Origin: an uncultured Holophagaceae bacterium
GTDB taxonomy: Bacteria; Acidobacteriota; Holophagae; Holophagales; Holophagaceae
Length of the DNA stretch: 64,000 bases
Assembly (NCBI GenBank): GCA_903857495.1
Contig: CAIOFF010000056.1
Location: forward strand, 1-64,000
Reading direction: 5' to 3'
The position numbers and the translations under genes are program-made. The notes beneath the pieces are model-generated. The model was not told the origin of the DNA. It did no database searches and saw only the letters and a list, made by a program, of their open reading frames with translations. Positions 23,490 to 32,058 of this stretch are shown here, piece by piece (the stretch's first letter is position 1; each line of letters starts with the position of its first letter).

Positions 23490-24626
23490 TCAGACCCAGA
23501 GGGGTGCCAGGGTGTCCAGCAGGCGGGCGACGATATCCCGGTTGCGGCGGGTCCGGGCTTCCCGGCCCGAGAGGGGCGGAAAGGCGGGATCGGGATCGTG
23601 CAGGTGGGGACCGACCTCGGGACCCAGGGTGGCCTCCCAGCGCGCCGCCCAGCCGGTCGGCAGGTCCTGGGGCAGGGGGAGGTCCATCACGGTGTGGTAG
23701 AGGATGGTCCAGACCCGGGCCACCACCTGGGCCTCGTAGCCGCCGCCTAATGTGATGAGCAGCCGGTCCTCGGCGTGGGTCTCGGCCAGCTCCAGGATGC
23801 GGCGGAACAGGGTCTCGAAGGTCTGGGTGGTCAGGGCCAGGTCGCCGAGGGGATCGGAGAAGTGGGCATCCGCGCCGGCCTGCACCACCAGCGCCTGGGG
23901 CTTGAACCAGGCCAGGGCTCTGGGCACCACGGCCTCGAAGGCCTCCAGGTAGTCCTCCGCGCCGGTGAAGGGCTCCAGGGGGATGTTCACGGCGGTCCCG
24001 GGGGCGCGGGGGCTGCCCGTCTCCTGGATGTGGCCGGTGCCGGGGTAGAGGTAGTGGCCGGACTCGTGGAGGCTGATGGTCAGGACCTGGTCGTGGTTGT
24101 AGAACAGGTTCTGGACGCCGTCCCCGTGGTGGAGATCAATGTCCAGGTAGGCCACCCGGAGGCCGCGGTCTACCAGGGCCTGGATGGCCACGGCCAGGTC
24201 GTTGTAGAGGCAGAAGCCCTCCGCGCGCTCCCGCTGGGCGTGGTGCAGCCCGCCGCCCAGCTGCAGGACGCGGCGCTCGGGGCCGTCCAGGAGGAGGCGC
24301 GCGCCGTGGAGGGTGCCGCCCACCAGCCACCGCGCGGCCTGGTCCATGCCCGGGAAGATGGGATTGTCCGGCGTGCCCAGACCGTAGGGTTCCCCCTGGG
24401 TGGCGCTGGCCTCGCCCCGGTCCAGGGCCTCGACCATGGCCACGTAGGCCTCGGCGTGGACGGAGAGGATCTCCTCCCGGGTGGCGGCCGGCGGCGCGAG
24501 GGGCTCGACCGGGCAACCCAGGGTGCGCAGCAGGTCCAGCAGCATCCCCAGCCTCGACGGCGTGAAGGGGTGCTCAGGCCCGAAGTCGTACCCGGCGTAT
24601 TCCGGGCGATGGATCAGTGTGGCCAT
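23490..24626 (-). CDS. acuC: AcuC-type histone deacetylase-family protein deacylase
   Basis: About 378 residues from the ATG at 24626; the 648-aa track ORF reads on into acuB in another frame. It has the arginase/deacetylase fold motifs: GGGLHHAQRERAEGFCLYND (catalytic His pair), LDIDLHHGDGVQNLFY (zinc Asp and His), SLHESGHYLYPGTG and VQAGADAHFSDPLGDL (zinc Asp). AcuC in Bacillus removes acetyl groups from acetyl-CoA synthetase lysine and reactivates it. Here it overlaps the end of acuB by about 13 bases and lies in the same operon as a GNAT-type protein acetyltransferase. The pair can therefore write and erase lysine acylation. Length is normal. Confidence 0.9.
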   Translation of the reverse strand: MATLIHRPEYAGYDFGPEHPFTPSRLGMLLDLLRTLGCPVEPLAPPAATREEILSVHAEAYVAMVEALDRGEASATQGEPYGLGTPDNPIFPGMDQAARWLVGGTLHGARLLLDGPERRVLQLGGGLHHAQRERAEGFCLYNDLAVAIQALVDRGLRVAYLDIDLHHGDGVQNLFYNHDQVLTISLHESGHYLYPGTGHIQETGSPRAPGTAVNIPLEPFTGAEDYLEAFEAVVPRALAWFKPQALVVQAGADAHFSDPLGDLALTTQTFETLFRRILELAETHAEDRLLITLGGGYEAQVVARVWTILYHTVMDLPLPQDLPTGWAARWEATLGPEVGPHLHDPDPAFPPLSGREARTRRNRDIVARLLDTLAPLWV

Positions 24627-25243
24627 GGCTTCGGCAGGGGCCAGAGGACGTCGAAGTGGGCGGCGCGCATGGCTTCGGCCAGGGGCCGGGACTGGTTCGA
24701 GCCCACCCGCAGCACCGTGTGGACGGTGCCATCCGGAGCCGGGGACGTCAGCAGGGAGTGGATGTTGACGTTGCGGTCGGCCATGAAGACCGTCAGCCGG
24801 GCCAGCTCGCCGGGGCGGTCCGCCAGGGCCACCTCCAGGCGCGAGGTGGGCTTGGTGAGGCCCGTGAGGTTGATGAGGGCGTCCAGCAGGTCCATGCCGG
24901 TGAGGATGCCCACCAACTCGCTGCCATCCACCACGGGGAGGCAGCCGATCTTGTGCTCCCGCATGATCTTGGCGGCGTCCTCCACGGGATCCAGGGGATC
25001 GGCGGTGAGGACGTGGGTGCTCATGGCCAGGGTCACAGGATCCGTGGCGGTGTGGGGCGTCGTGCAGAAGGAGCTGGTGGCGAAGCGGAGATCGCGGTCC
25101 GTGAGGATGCCCACCACCCGGCCCCCGTCCACCACGGGCAGGTGCCGGAAGCCGTGGGCCTCGAAGAGGGCATAGGCCTCGCCGAGGGTGGAGGTGAGGG
25201 AGAGCACGGTCACGGGACTGCGCATCCTGTCTTTGACGAACAA
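24614..25243 (-). CDS. acuB: AcuB-like CBS-CBS-ACT regulatory protein
   Basis: 209 residues. Two CBS repeats (HGFRHLPVVDGGRVVGILTDRDL and KIGCLPVVDGSELVGILTGMDL) form an adenine-nucleotide-sensing Bateman module. A C-terminal ACT domain follows (LEVALADRPGELARLTVFMADRNVNI), the domain set of AcuB. The start is a TTG at 25243 after the strong site AAAGGAGGGCACC. AcuB proteins are tied to acetate/acetoin use, but their biochemical role is unsettled. The gene lies 15 bases after the acetyltransferase gene and overlaps acuC, making a three-gene acu-like operon. It may report AMP or ATP level to the acetylation switch; that is inference. Confidence 0.88.
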   Translation of the reverse strand: MFVKDRMRSPVTVLSLTSTLGEAYALFEAHGFRHLPVVDGGRVVGILTDRDLRFATSSFCTTPHTATDPVTLAMSTHVLTADPLDPVEDAAKIMREHKIGCLPVVDGSELVGILTGMDLLDALINLTGLTKPTSRLEVALADRPGELARLTVFMADRNVNIHSLLTSPAPDGTVHTVLRVGSNQSRPLAEAMRAAHFDVLWPLPKPWPH

Positions 25244-25258
25244 GGTGCCCTCCTTTGT

Positions 25259-27721
25259 CTATTGGGTGCGGAAACCGACCTGAGTGAAGGCGAGGCGGGG
25301 GCCGGGCTGGAGGGCCAGTGCCGACACCGGTGCGGTGCTCTCGGCCGGAACGAGCACCTGGGCCTCGATGCTGGAGAGCCAGGGCAGCTCTTCCACCAGG
25401 TGGGTCAGGCGGCCCAGGGTCTCGGCCAGGCCGCATTCGGGGCTGAGGTGCAGCCGCTGGATCACATCGGCGACATCGAGGTTGGTGAGCGGTGTGATGC
25501 GCAGGATGGACCCCACACCGGCGCGGCGGAAGCGCCAGATGGGCCCGAAGTCCGGGTCCGCCGAGAGGCCCAGGGTGATGGCGGTGGGCTTGGGCAGGGA
25601 GAGGCCGGGGGCCGCTTCGGCAACGGCCACGCCGAAGCAGGCCAGGAGCTCCCGGGCCTGGGTGGCGTTGAGCGCCCGCGGGGCCGAGCCCTCGGCGGCG
25701 CCCTCGAGCAGCTGCTCCACCCGGCGCCGGGCTTCGCCGGCGTCCAGGTCGTCGTAGTTCAGGATCCGGCCCGGAGGCTGCAACCGGAACTGCGCATAGT
25801 CCACGACCTTGGAGAGGGCCAGGGCGGCGGACTCGGGGAAGCGGTAGGACGGGAAGGTCCGGTGCACGCCGCCGCCATCACCCAGGGCACCGGCGGCCCC
25901 CACGGCCACGGCGCCGCTGACGCCCATGAGGGACAGGAGCGTGGGCTTGGCGATGCCGGTGGTGCGCTCGGCCCGCACCGCCGCCCGGCGGATGGCCCGG
26001 GCCACCAGGTTCGGGTCGCAGTCCCCCACGCAGGCGAAGGTGGCGATGAGGGCATCGACCTCGGGGTGTTCCAGGGCCGCCAGGCAGGCCCGCTCGTAGT
26101 GATCGGCGGTGGCCATGGTGTGGAGGTCCACCACACCGGGACCGGAGATCTGCATGCCATTGGACTCGCAGGCATCGGCACAGATGGTGGCCACGCCGCC
26201 GGAGTTGCTCACCACCGCCACCCGGTTGCCCCGGGGCAGGGGCTGGTGGGACAGCAGCAGGGCGATGTCGAAGAGCTCCTCCAGGGTGTCCGCCCGGATC
26301 ACGCCGGCCTGGTGGAACAGGGCCTCCACTTCCGCGTCGTCCCGGGGGCTGGCGCCGATGTGGGCCTGGGCCATGCGGCGGCCCGCGTGGCTGCGGGCAC
26401 TCTTCACGCAGAGCACCGGCTTGCGGTGGGAGATGCGGCGGGCCAGGCGGGCGAAGCGGCGGGGATTGCCGAAGGTCTCCAGGTAGAGCAGGGCCACGTC
26501 CGTGTCCGGGTCCTCTTCCCAGTACTGGAGGAGGTCATTGCCGGAGACGTCCGCCCGGTTGCCTGCGGAGACAAAGGTGGAGAAGCCCAGGCCGCGCTCG
26601 GCGGCGTATTTCAGGATCACGACGCCCAGGGCGGCGGAGTGGCTGAAGAACCCGACGCGCCCCCGGGGCGGCATGGCCGAGGCGAGGCTGGCGTTGAGCT
26701 GCACGGCGGGATTGGTGTTCAGGAGGCCCAGGCAGTTGGGGCCCACCAGCCGCGCCCCCCGGCTGCGAGCCAGGTGCAGCAGGCGCTCCTGGCGCCGGGC
26801 GCCGTCGGGGCCCGACTCCGCGAAGCCCGCGGCCAGGGCCAGCAGGCCCCGGGCGCCCTTGTCGAGGGCGGCCTTGGCCATGGGGACCACCTTGGTGGCC
26901 GGGACCGCCAGGACCACCAGGTCCGGCGCCTCCGGCAGGGAGTCCAGGGAGGGATAGGCCCGCACGCCCTCGATGGCCCGGGCATGGGGATTGACGGGGT
27001 AGACCACCCCCTTGAAGTGACCCTGCAGGATGTGGCGGAAGATGGCGTTGCCCACGGAGCCGGGATCCCGCGAGGCCCCCACCACGGCCACGGTCTCCGG
27101 GCGCAGCAGGGGCACCAGCGAGTTTGCGGCGGCCACTCGCTCGCGGATGTCCGCCCGTTCCCTCTGAGCCTGCGGGGCGTTGAGGGGGAAGTGCACGTGG
27201 ATGATGCCGCCCTCCATGGCCCGGCGCGTCTCGAAGCCGGAGTCCCGGAAGACGTTGCTCATCTTCTCGTTCTCGTAGAGCACGTCCGCCTCGAAGCCCA
27301 GGTAGCCGGCCCCGGCCGCGAGGCCCGCCAGCCGCTCGAGGATCAGGCTGCTGATCCCCCGGCCCTGGTGCTCGTCCGCAACCATGAAGCTGACCTCGGC
27401 GTTGGCGCCGCCCTCGCCCACGTAGTTGCCCAGGCCCAGGACACGCTCCTCGGTACCCTCACCCTCCACTGCCAGGAGGCAGGCCCGCACATGGGGATTC
27501 TCCACACAGAGCTCTTCCACGAACTTGCGGGCGATGCGGGAGATGCCCCCCATGAAGCGCATGGACAGGGCCTCCTGGGAGAGGCCCCGGATGAACGTCT
27601 CGACCCGGTCCACATCCTCGGGGGTGGCGATCCGGAGATAGATCCCCTGGCCGTCCTTTAGGAGGACGAACTCCCGGTAACCGGCGCCGTCAGGAATGAT
27701 GCTGAACAAGGGGAGCCCCAC
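25259..27721 (-). CDS. GNAT protein acetyltransferase fused to NDP-forming acyl-CoA ligase-like domains (Pat-type)
   Basis: 820 residues. An N-terminal GNAT domain (about 20-175; VADEHQGRGISSLIL is the acetyl-CoA site) is followed by the CoA-binding and succinyl-CoA-synthetase-like domains of the NDP-forming acyl-CoA ligase family (VAVVGASRDPGSVGNAIF, FFSHSAALG, VSAGNRADVSGNDLLQYW). The C-terminal ATP-grasp part is reduced: the segment that normally carries GYPVVLK is absent. This agrees with the Pat/PatZ class, in which the ligase part senses acetyl-CoA and does not make it. PatZ has its GNAT at the C-terminus; here it is at the N-terminus. First gene of the operon with acuB and acuC, and divergent from an acyl-CoA synthetase. 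The start is a GTG without a clear ribosome site. Confidence 0.85.
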   Translation of the reverse strand: MGLPLFSIIPDGAGYREFVLLKDGQGIYLRIATPEDVDRVETFIRGLSQEALSMRFMGGISRIARKFVEELCVENPHVRACLLAVEGEGTEERVLGLGNYVGEGGANAEVSFMVADEHQGRGISSLILERLAGLAAGAGYLGFEADVLYENEKMSNVFRDSGFETRRAMEGGIIHVHFPLNAPQAQRERADIRERVAAANSLVPLLRPETVAVVGASRDPGSVGNAIFRHILQGHFKGVVYPVNPHARAIEGVRAYPSLDSLPEAPDLVVLAVPATKVVPMAKAALDKGARGLLALAAGFAESGPDGARRQERLLHLARSRGARLVGPNCLGLLNTNPAVQLNASLASAMPPRGRVGFFSHSAALGVVILKYAAERGLGFSTFVSAGNRADVSGNDLLQYWEEDPDTDVALLYLETFGNPRRFARLARRISHRKPVLCVKSARSHAGRRMAQAHIGASPRDDAEVEALFHQAGVIRADTLEELFDIALLLSHQPLPRGNRVAVVSNSGGVATICADACESNGMQISGPGVVDLHTMATADHYERACLAALEHPEVDALIATFACVGDCDPNLVARAIRRAAVRAERTTGIAKPTLLSLMGVSGAVAVGAAGALGDGGGVHRTFPSYRFPESAALALSKVVDYAQFRLQPPGRILNYDDLDAGEARRRVEQLLEGAAEGSAPRALNATQARELLACFGVAVAEAAPGLSLPKPTAITLGLSADPDFGPIWRFRRAGVGSILRITPLTNLDVADVIQRLHLSPECGLAETLGRLTHLVEELPWLSSIEAQVLVPAESTAPVSALALQPGPRLAFTQVGFRTQ

Positions 27722-27872
27722 GAAATCGGTTGCGACGCGACCAACCTACCATGCCTTCCAGTCCACTGTTCTGATTCAGGGAGCTTTCTTATCCATTGTG
27801 TCATCTTTCGTTCTAGACGGTGGCAGCCCGTCATCATAAATTGGATGGATCACCCCTTTCCAGGAGAGCTGT

Positions 27873-29549
27873 ATGAACGAACGAGAGGCCTTTCTCAGTG
27901 CCCGGCAGTTCCTGTTCGACAACAGCGGGGATCGTGCCGCTGCCTGCAAGGGGTTCAAGTGGCCCGTGCTGGAGAACTTCAACTGGGCGCTCGATCACTT
28001 CGATGTGATGGCGGCTGGGAACGAGAACCCCGCGCTCTGGATCGTCGAGGAGGGCGGCAGCGAGACCAAGGTCTCCTTCCAGGAGATGAGCCAGCGCAGC
28101 AACCAGGTGGCCAACGCCCTCCGCGACTTAGGCGTCAAGCGCGGCGATGGCGTGCTCATCATGCTCGACAACGTGCGCCCCCTCTGGGAAGTGCTGCTGG
28201 CCTGCATCAAGCTCGGCGCGGTGATGGTGCCCTCCACCCTGCTGCTGAGCCCGGCGGACCTGACCGACCGCCTCGAGCGGGGCGGCATCCGCCACCTGGT
28301 GGTGGACTCCGCCCAGACCGCCAAGTTCGACGGCATGGACACCTCCCTCACCCGCATCTGCGTGGGCGACGCCGTTCCCGGCTGGCATGACGTGTCCGTG
28401 CTCTACAGCGGCTCCACCACCTACGTGCCGGACGCCATCACCAAGGCCACGGACCCCCTGCTGCTCTACTTCACCAGTGGCACCACCGCCAAGCCCAAGC
28501 TGGTGCTCCATACCCACCAGTCCTACCCCGTAGGCCATCTGTCCACCATGTTCTGGGTGGGGCTGCGCCCAGGCGACATCCACTTCAACATCAGCTCCCC
28601 GGGCTGGGCCAAGCACGCCTGGAGCAACTTCTTCGCCCCCTGGATCGCCGGCGCCTGCATCTTCATCTACCGGTCCACCCGGTTCAGCGCCGCGGCCGCC
28701 CTCAAGGTGATCGCCGACAAGGGCGTCACCAACCTGTGCGCCCCGCCCACGGTGTGGCGCCTGTTCATCCAGGAAGACCTGGGCAGCTACAAGATGAAGC
28801 TGCGCGGCGTCATCGGCGCCGGCGAGCCCCTCAACCCCGAGGTCATCAGCCAGGTGGAGAAGGCCTGGGGCCTCACCATCCGCGACGGCTTCGGCCAGAC
28901 CGAGACCACCTGCGTGGTGGGCAACTCCCCCGGCGTCCCCGTGAAGCCGGGCTCCATGGGCCTGCCCATGCCAGGCTACGACGTGGTCCTGCTGGACCTG
29001 GACGGCAAGGAGACGGACGAGGGCGAGATCGCCCTGCGGCTCAGTCCGCGCCCCCTGGGTCTGATGGACGGCTACAAGGACGATCCCTCCAAGATGGAGA
29101 AGGCCCTGAAGGAGGGCTACTACCGGACCGGCGACGTGGCCACTCGCGACGCCGAGGGCTACCTGTTCTTCGTCGGCCGCGCGGACGACGTCTTCAAGAG
29201 CTCCGACTACCGCATCAGCCCCTTTGAGCTGGAGTCCTTCCTCATCGAGCACGACTTCGTGGCCGAGGCCGCCGTGGTGCCGAGCCCCGATCCCGTGAAG
29301 CTGGCCGTGCCCAAGGCCTACGTCATCCTCCGGGCGGGCGTGGAGCCCAGCCGCGAGACCGCCCTGGCGCTGTTCAAGTTCATCCGTGAGCGCCTCAGCG
29401 CCTACAAGCGCATCCGCATCCTCGAGTTCAGCGAGCTGCCCAAGACCATCTCCGGGAAGATCCGCCGGGTGGAGCTCCGTAAGCGCGCCGCCGACCAGGG
29501 TGCCTCCGCCACCGAGTGGCGCGAAGATCAGTTCCCTGAGCTGAAGTAG
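27873..29549 (+). CDS. medium/short-chain acyl-CoA synthetase (AMP-forming)
   Basis: 558 residues of the AMP-binding ANL superfamily. The opening FNWALDHFDVMAAGNENPALW is typical of the ACSM/MbcS-like acyl-CoA synthetases. The ATP loop is LYFTSGTTAKPKLVLHT, followed by DGFGQTETT and RTGDVATRD. The conserved lysine that catalyses adenylation is in PKTISGKIRR (about K529). The ATG follows AGGAGAG. The enzyme should activate a short, branched or aromatic acid to its CoA ester in the cytoplasm. The motif around K529 is the usual target of Pat acetylation, and the acetyltransferase/deacylase operon lies directly upstream in divergent orientation. An acyl-CoA dehydrogenase follows 51 bases downstream. 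Confidence 0.88.
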   Translation: MNEREAFLSARQFLFDNSGDRAAACKGFKWPVLENFNWALDHFDVMAAGNENPALWIVEEGGSETKVSFQEMSQRSNQVANALRDLGVKRGDGVLIMLDNVRPLWEVLLACIKLGAVMVPSTLLLSPADLTDRLERGGIRHLVVDSAQTAKFDGMDTSLTRICVGDAVPGWHDVSVLYSGSTTYVPDAITKATDPLLLYFTSGTTAKPKLVLHTHQSYPVGHLSTMFWVGLRPGDIHFNISSPGWAKHAWSNFFAPWIAGACIFIYRSTRFSAAAALKVIADKGVTNLCAPPTVWRLFIQEDLGSYKMKLRGVIGAGEPLNPEVISQVEKAWGLTIRDGFGQTETTCVVGNSPGVPVKPGSMGLPMPGYDVVLLDLDGKETDEGEIALRLSPRPLGLMDGYKDDPSKMEKALKEGYYRTGDVATRDAEGYLFFVGRADDVFKSSDYRISPFELESFLIEHDFVAEAAVVPSPDPVKLAVPKAYVILRAGVEPSRETALALFKFIRERLSAYKRIRILEFSELPKTISGKIRRVELRKRAADQGASATEWREDQFPELK

Positions 29550-29600
29550 CCCCCTCTCAGACCCCAGATTCCTTTCACACCACCCCTAGCCGGAGGTCCC

Positions 29601-31427
29601 ATGCTCTTCCTCGACGACCATCGTGATATCCACTTCAACCTCCTTGAGTGGCTGGACCTGGATGCGGTTCTGAAGGGCGAGCCCTACCAGGACGTGGATC
29701 GCGAGCAGCTGGGCATGGTGCTGGACGAGGCCCTGAAGGTCTCAAAGGGCAGCGTGGCGGCCTGCAACGAGGTGGGCGACCGCGTCGGCGCGAAGTGGGC
29801 GAACGGCAAGGTGGAGCTGCCCGAGGGCTTCGCCGAGGCCTTCGAGGATCTGGCCTCCGGCGGCTGGATCAGCGCCACCATGAATCCCGAGTTCGGCGGC
29901 ATGGGCCTGCCCGAAGTCGTGGGCACGGGCATCAGCGAGTACCTCATGGGCGCCAACACGGCCCTGGCCCTGAAGACGATGCTCACCCGCGGCTCGGCCC
30001 ACCTCATCGAGACCTTCGGCAGCGATGAGCTGAAGGCCACCTACGTCGAGAAGATGTACAGCGGCGAGTGGTGCGGCACCATGTGCCTCACCGAGGCCGG
30101 CGCGGGCAGCGACCTGGGCGCCCTGACCACCAAGGCCACCAAGCAGGCCGATGGCACCTACCTGGTCACCGGCGAGAAGATCTTCATCACCAGCGGCGAC
30201 CACGAGCTGGTGCCCAACATCATCCACGCGGTGCTGGCCCGCACGCCGGATGCACCGGCGGGGCCCAAGGGGCTCAGCCTCTTCGTGGTGCCGAAGTTCC
30301 GGGTCAACGCCGACGGCAGCCTGGGCGAGCGCAACGACGTCACCTGCGCGGGCATCGAGCACAAGCTGGGCATCCACGGCTCGCCCACCTGCACCCTGGT
30401 GTTCGGCATCGACAACGCCAGCCAGGGCTTCCTCCTGGGCCAGGAGGGCCAGGGCCTGGTCTACATGTTCCAGATGATGAACGCTGCGCGCTACGAGGTT
30501 GGCGTCCAGGGTCTGGGCAACGCCTCCGCCGCCCACCAGGCTGCCATCGCCTTCGCCAAGGAGCGGCTGCAGGGCCGCGCGGGCAAGGGCGTCGGCCAGT
30601 CGCCCATCATCCAGCACCCGGATGTGCGCCGCATGCTGCTCATGCAGTCCTCCTACGTGCAGGCCATGCGGGCCCTGGTGTCCTACACCGCCTGGTGCAT
30701 GGACATGGCCCACGTCTCCTCCGGCGACGACAAGAACCGCTGGCAGGGACTGGTGGAGCTGTTCACCCCCATCTGCAAGGCCTGGTGCTCGGACTGGGGC
30801 TTCCGGGTGACCGAGTGGGCGCTGCAGACCTACGGCGGCTACGGCTACACCATGGAGTATCCCGCCGAGCAGTACCTGCGCGACTGCAAGATCGCCTCCA
30901 TCTATGAAGGCACCAACGGCATCCAGGCCCTGGATCTGGTGGGCCGCAAGTTCCGTATGCAGGACGGCCGACCCATGCAGGACCTGCTCCAGCTGGTCGG
31001 CGCCACCGTTCAGACCCTGGCCGCGGATCCGGTCCTGGGCCCCTCCGCCCAGCAGCTGGGCGCGGCCCTGAAGACCCTGACCGCAGTGCTCCAGGAGGTC
31101 CCGGCCAAGCCCAACGGCGGCCAGCTGACGGTGCTCAACGCCGTGCCGGTGCTCGACATGCTGGGCCACGTGGTGTCCGGCCACCTGCTCCTCCAGCAGG
31201 CGACCCTGGCCCTCAAGAAGGGCGAAGAACTGCAGCGGGCCCGGGGCGTGGACCCCACGGACCGCGCCGCCGTCCAGGCCCTGCTCAAGGACAGCCCCGA
31301 GGCCGCCTTCTATCACAACAAGGTGCAGGCCACGATCCACTTCGCCCACCGCGGCCTGCCCCTGGTGGCGGCCTTGGCCGTGGCCCTGCAGGCCGGCGAG
31401 ATCGCGCCCATCGAAGCGGTCTTCTAG
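29601..31427 (+). CDS. acyl-CoA dehydrogenase (DmdC/AcdA-like large type)
   Basis: 608 residues, longer than the classic 380-residue enzymes because of an N-terminal extension and a C-terminal helical domain; this is the size of the DmdC/FadE-like group. Flavin and substrate motifs are CLTEAGAGSDLGAL and FITSGDHELV. YGGYGYTMEYPAEQYLRDCKI precedes IYEGTNGIQ, whose Glu is the expected catalytic base. It would form the trans-2-enoyl-CoA of an acyl-CoA made by the synthetase upstream, passing electrons to ETF. A CCGGAGG ribosome site precedes the ATG. The pair forms an operon ended by a strong hairpin. Confidence 0.9.
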   Translation: MLFLDDHRDIHFNLLEWLDLDAVLKGEPYQDVDREQLGMVLDEALKVSKGSVAACNEVGDRVGAKWANGKVELPEGFAEAFEDLASGGWISATMNPEFGGMGLPEVVGTGISEYLMGANTALALKTMLTRGSAHLIETFGSDELKATYVEKMYSGEWCGTMCLTEAGAGSDLGALTTKATKQADGTYLVTGEKIFITSGDHELVPNIIHAVLARTPDAPAGPKGLSLFVVPKFRVNADGSLGERNDVTCAGIEHKLGIHGSPTCTLVFGIDNASQGFLLGQEGQGLVYMFQMMNAARYEVGVQGLGNASAAHQAAIAFAKERLQGRAGKGVGQSPIIQHPDVRRMLLMQSSYVQAMRALVSYTAWCMDMAHVSSGDDKNRWQGLVELFTPICKAWCSDWGFRVTEWALQTYGGYGYTMEYPAEQYLRDCKIASIYEGTNGIQALDLVGRKFRMQDGRPMQDLLQLVGATVQTLAADPVLGPSAQQLGAALKTLTAVLQEVPAKPNGGQLTVLNAVPVLDMLGHVVSGHLLLQQATLALKKGEELQRARGVDPTDRAAVQALLKDSPEAAFYHNKVQATIHFAHRGLPLVAALAVALQAGEIAPIEAVF

Positions 31428-31465
31428 GTCACCAGGCCCCGCACCAGACTGAGCGTGCAGAAAAC

Positions 31466-31501
31466 CTCGAGCGGTACGCCCTGGCGTGCCGCTCGAGCTT
31501 T
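31466..31501 (+). terminator. intrinsic terminator after the acyl-CoA dehydrogenase
   Basis: A 13-bp stem, CTCGAGCGGTACG paired with CGTGCCGCTCGAG (one G-U pair), is followed by CTTTG. The T run is short but the stem is very strong. It ends the acyl-CoA synthetase/dehydrogenase operon. Confidence 0.75.
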
Positions 31502-31800
31502 GTGCCCACCGAGCCAAGCCCCCGGTGGACTGAGGAAGCCCCCACCGCTCAAGAAGGGGCGTGGTCGGATAGGAAAAAAGTAAGCACTCAGAACTGTCCT
31601 GCCTCGGCCGTCCAGGCTGATCCATTCTCTGGAAGGAAGCCGCTTGCCCGAGGACGGATCAGCTTGGTGGAGAGGGGCGTCCTTATACCCTGTTCATGTC
31701 ATTTTAGAAGGTGACTCCGGGCGGCTGACCCCTCTCTCGTCGTTCGCAAGCGTGCTGGAATTTACCTAGTCCAATCGACGTAAAAACTTGCTGCGCGAAG

Positions 31801-31822
31801 ACCGACCGGACAGTCGGTTTTT
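31801..31822 (+). terminator. possible terminator or attenuator in the porin leader
   Basis: ACCGAC and GTCGGT form a 6-bp stem with a six-base loop followed by TTTTT. It lies about 240 bases before the porin ATG within a 557-base non-coding stretch (31502-32058). It could end a small RNA or attenuate a long leader. Apart from this hairpin and some AT-rich promoter-like sequence near 31840-31870, I see no gene in that stretch. Confidence 0.45.
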
Positions 31823-32058
31823 GGTGCAGTAGCTTCGCCTTAACACTATTGTTTCCATAATTTCACATGGCCTGCGGAACACCCATGTGTCATCTGTCAC
31901 ATCATGGGGAACTTTCCTAGGATTTTGATGGACTCGCTCCCAGGGCGCGCTTAGCTTGAATCGAACTGATGTCCCGGCAGAGCCTGACTGTGCGCTCTTC
32001 AGAGCCTGGCGGATTTCCTCCTGAAGTTCCCCCCACCCTCCCTCTTAGGAGAAAGAAT

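Noticed and set aside
24617-27661. 1014-aa plus-strand ORF
   Set aside because: It lies opposite the acuB and acetyltransferase genes and has repetitive Gly/Ala/His/Gln-rich composition typical of a shadow frame.
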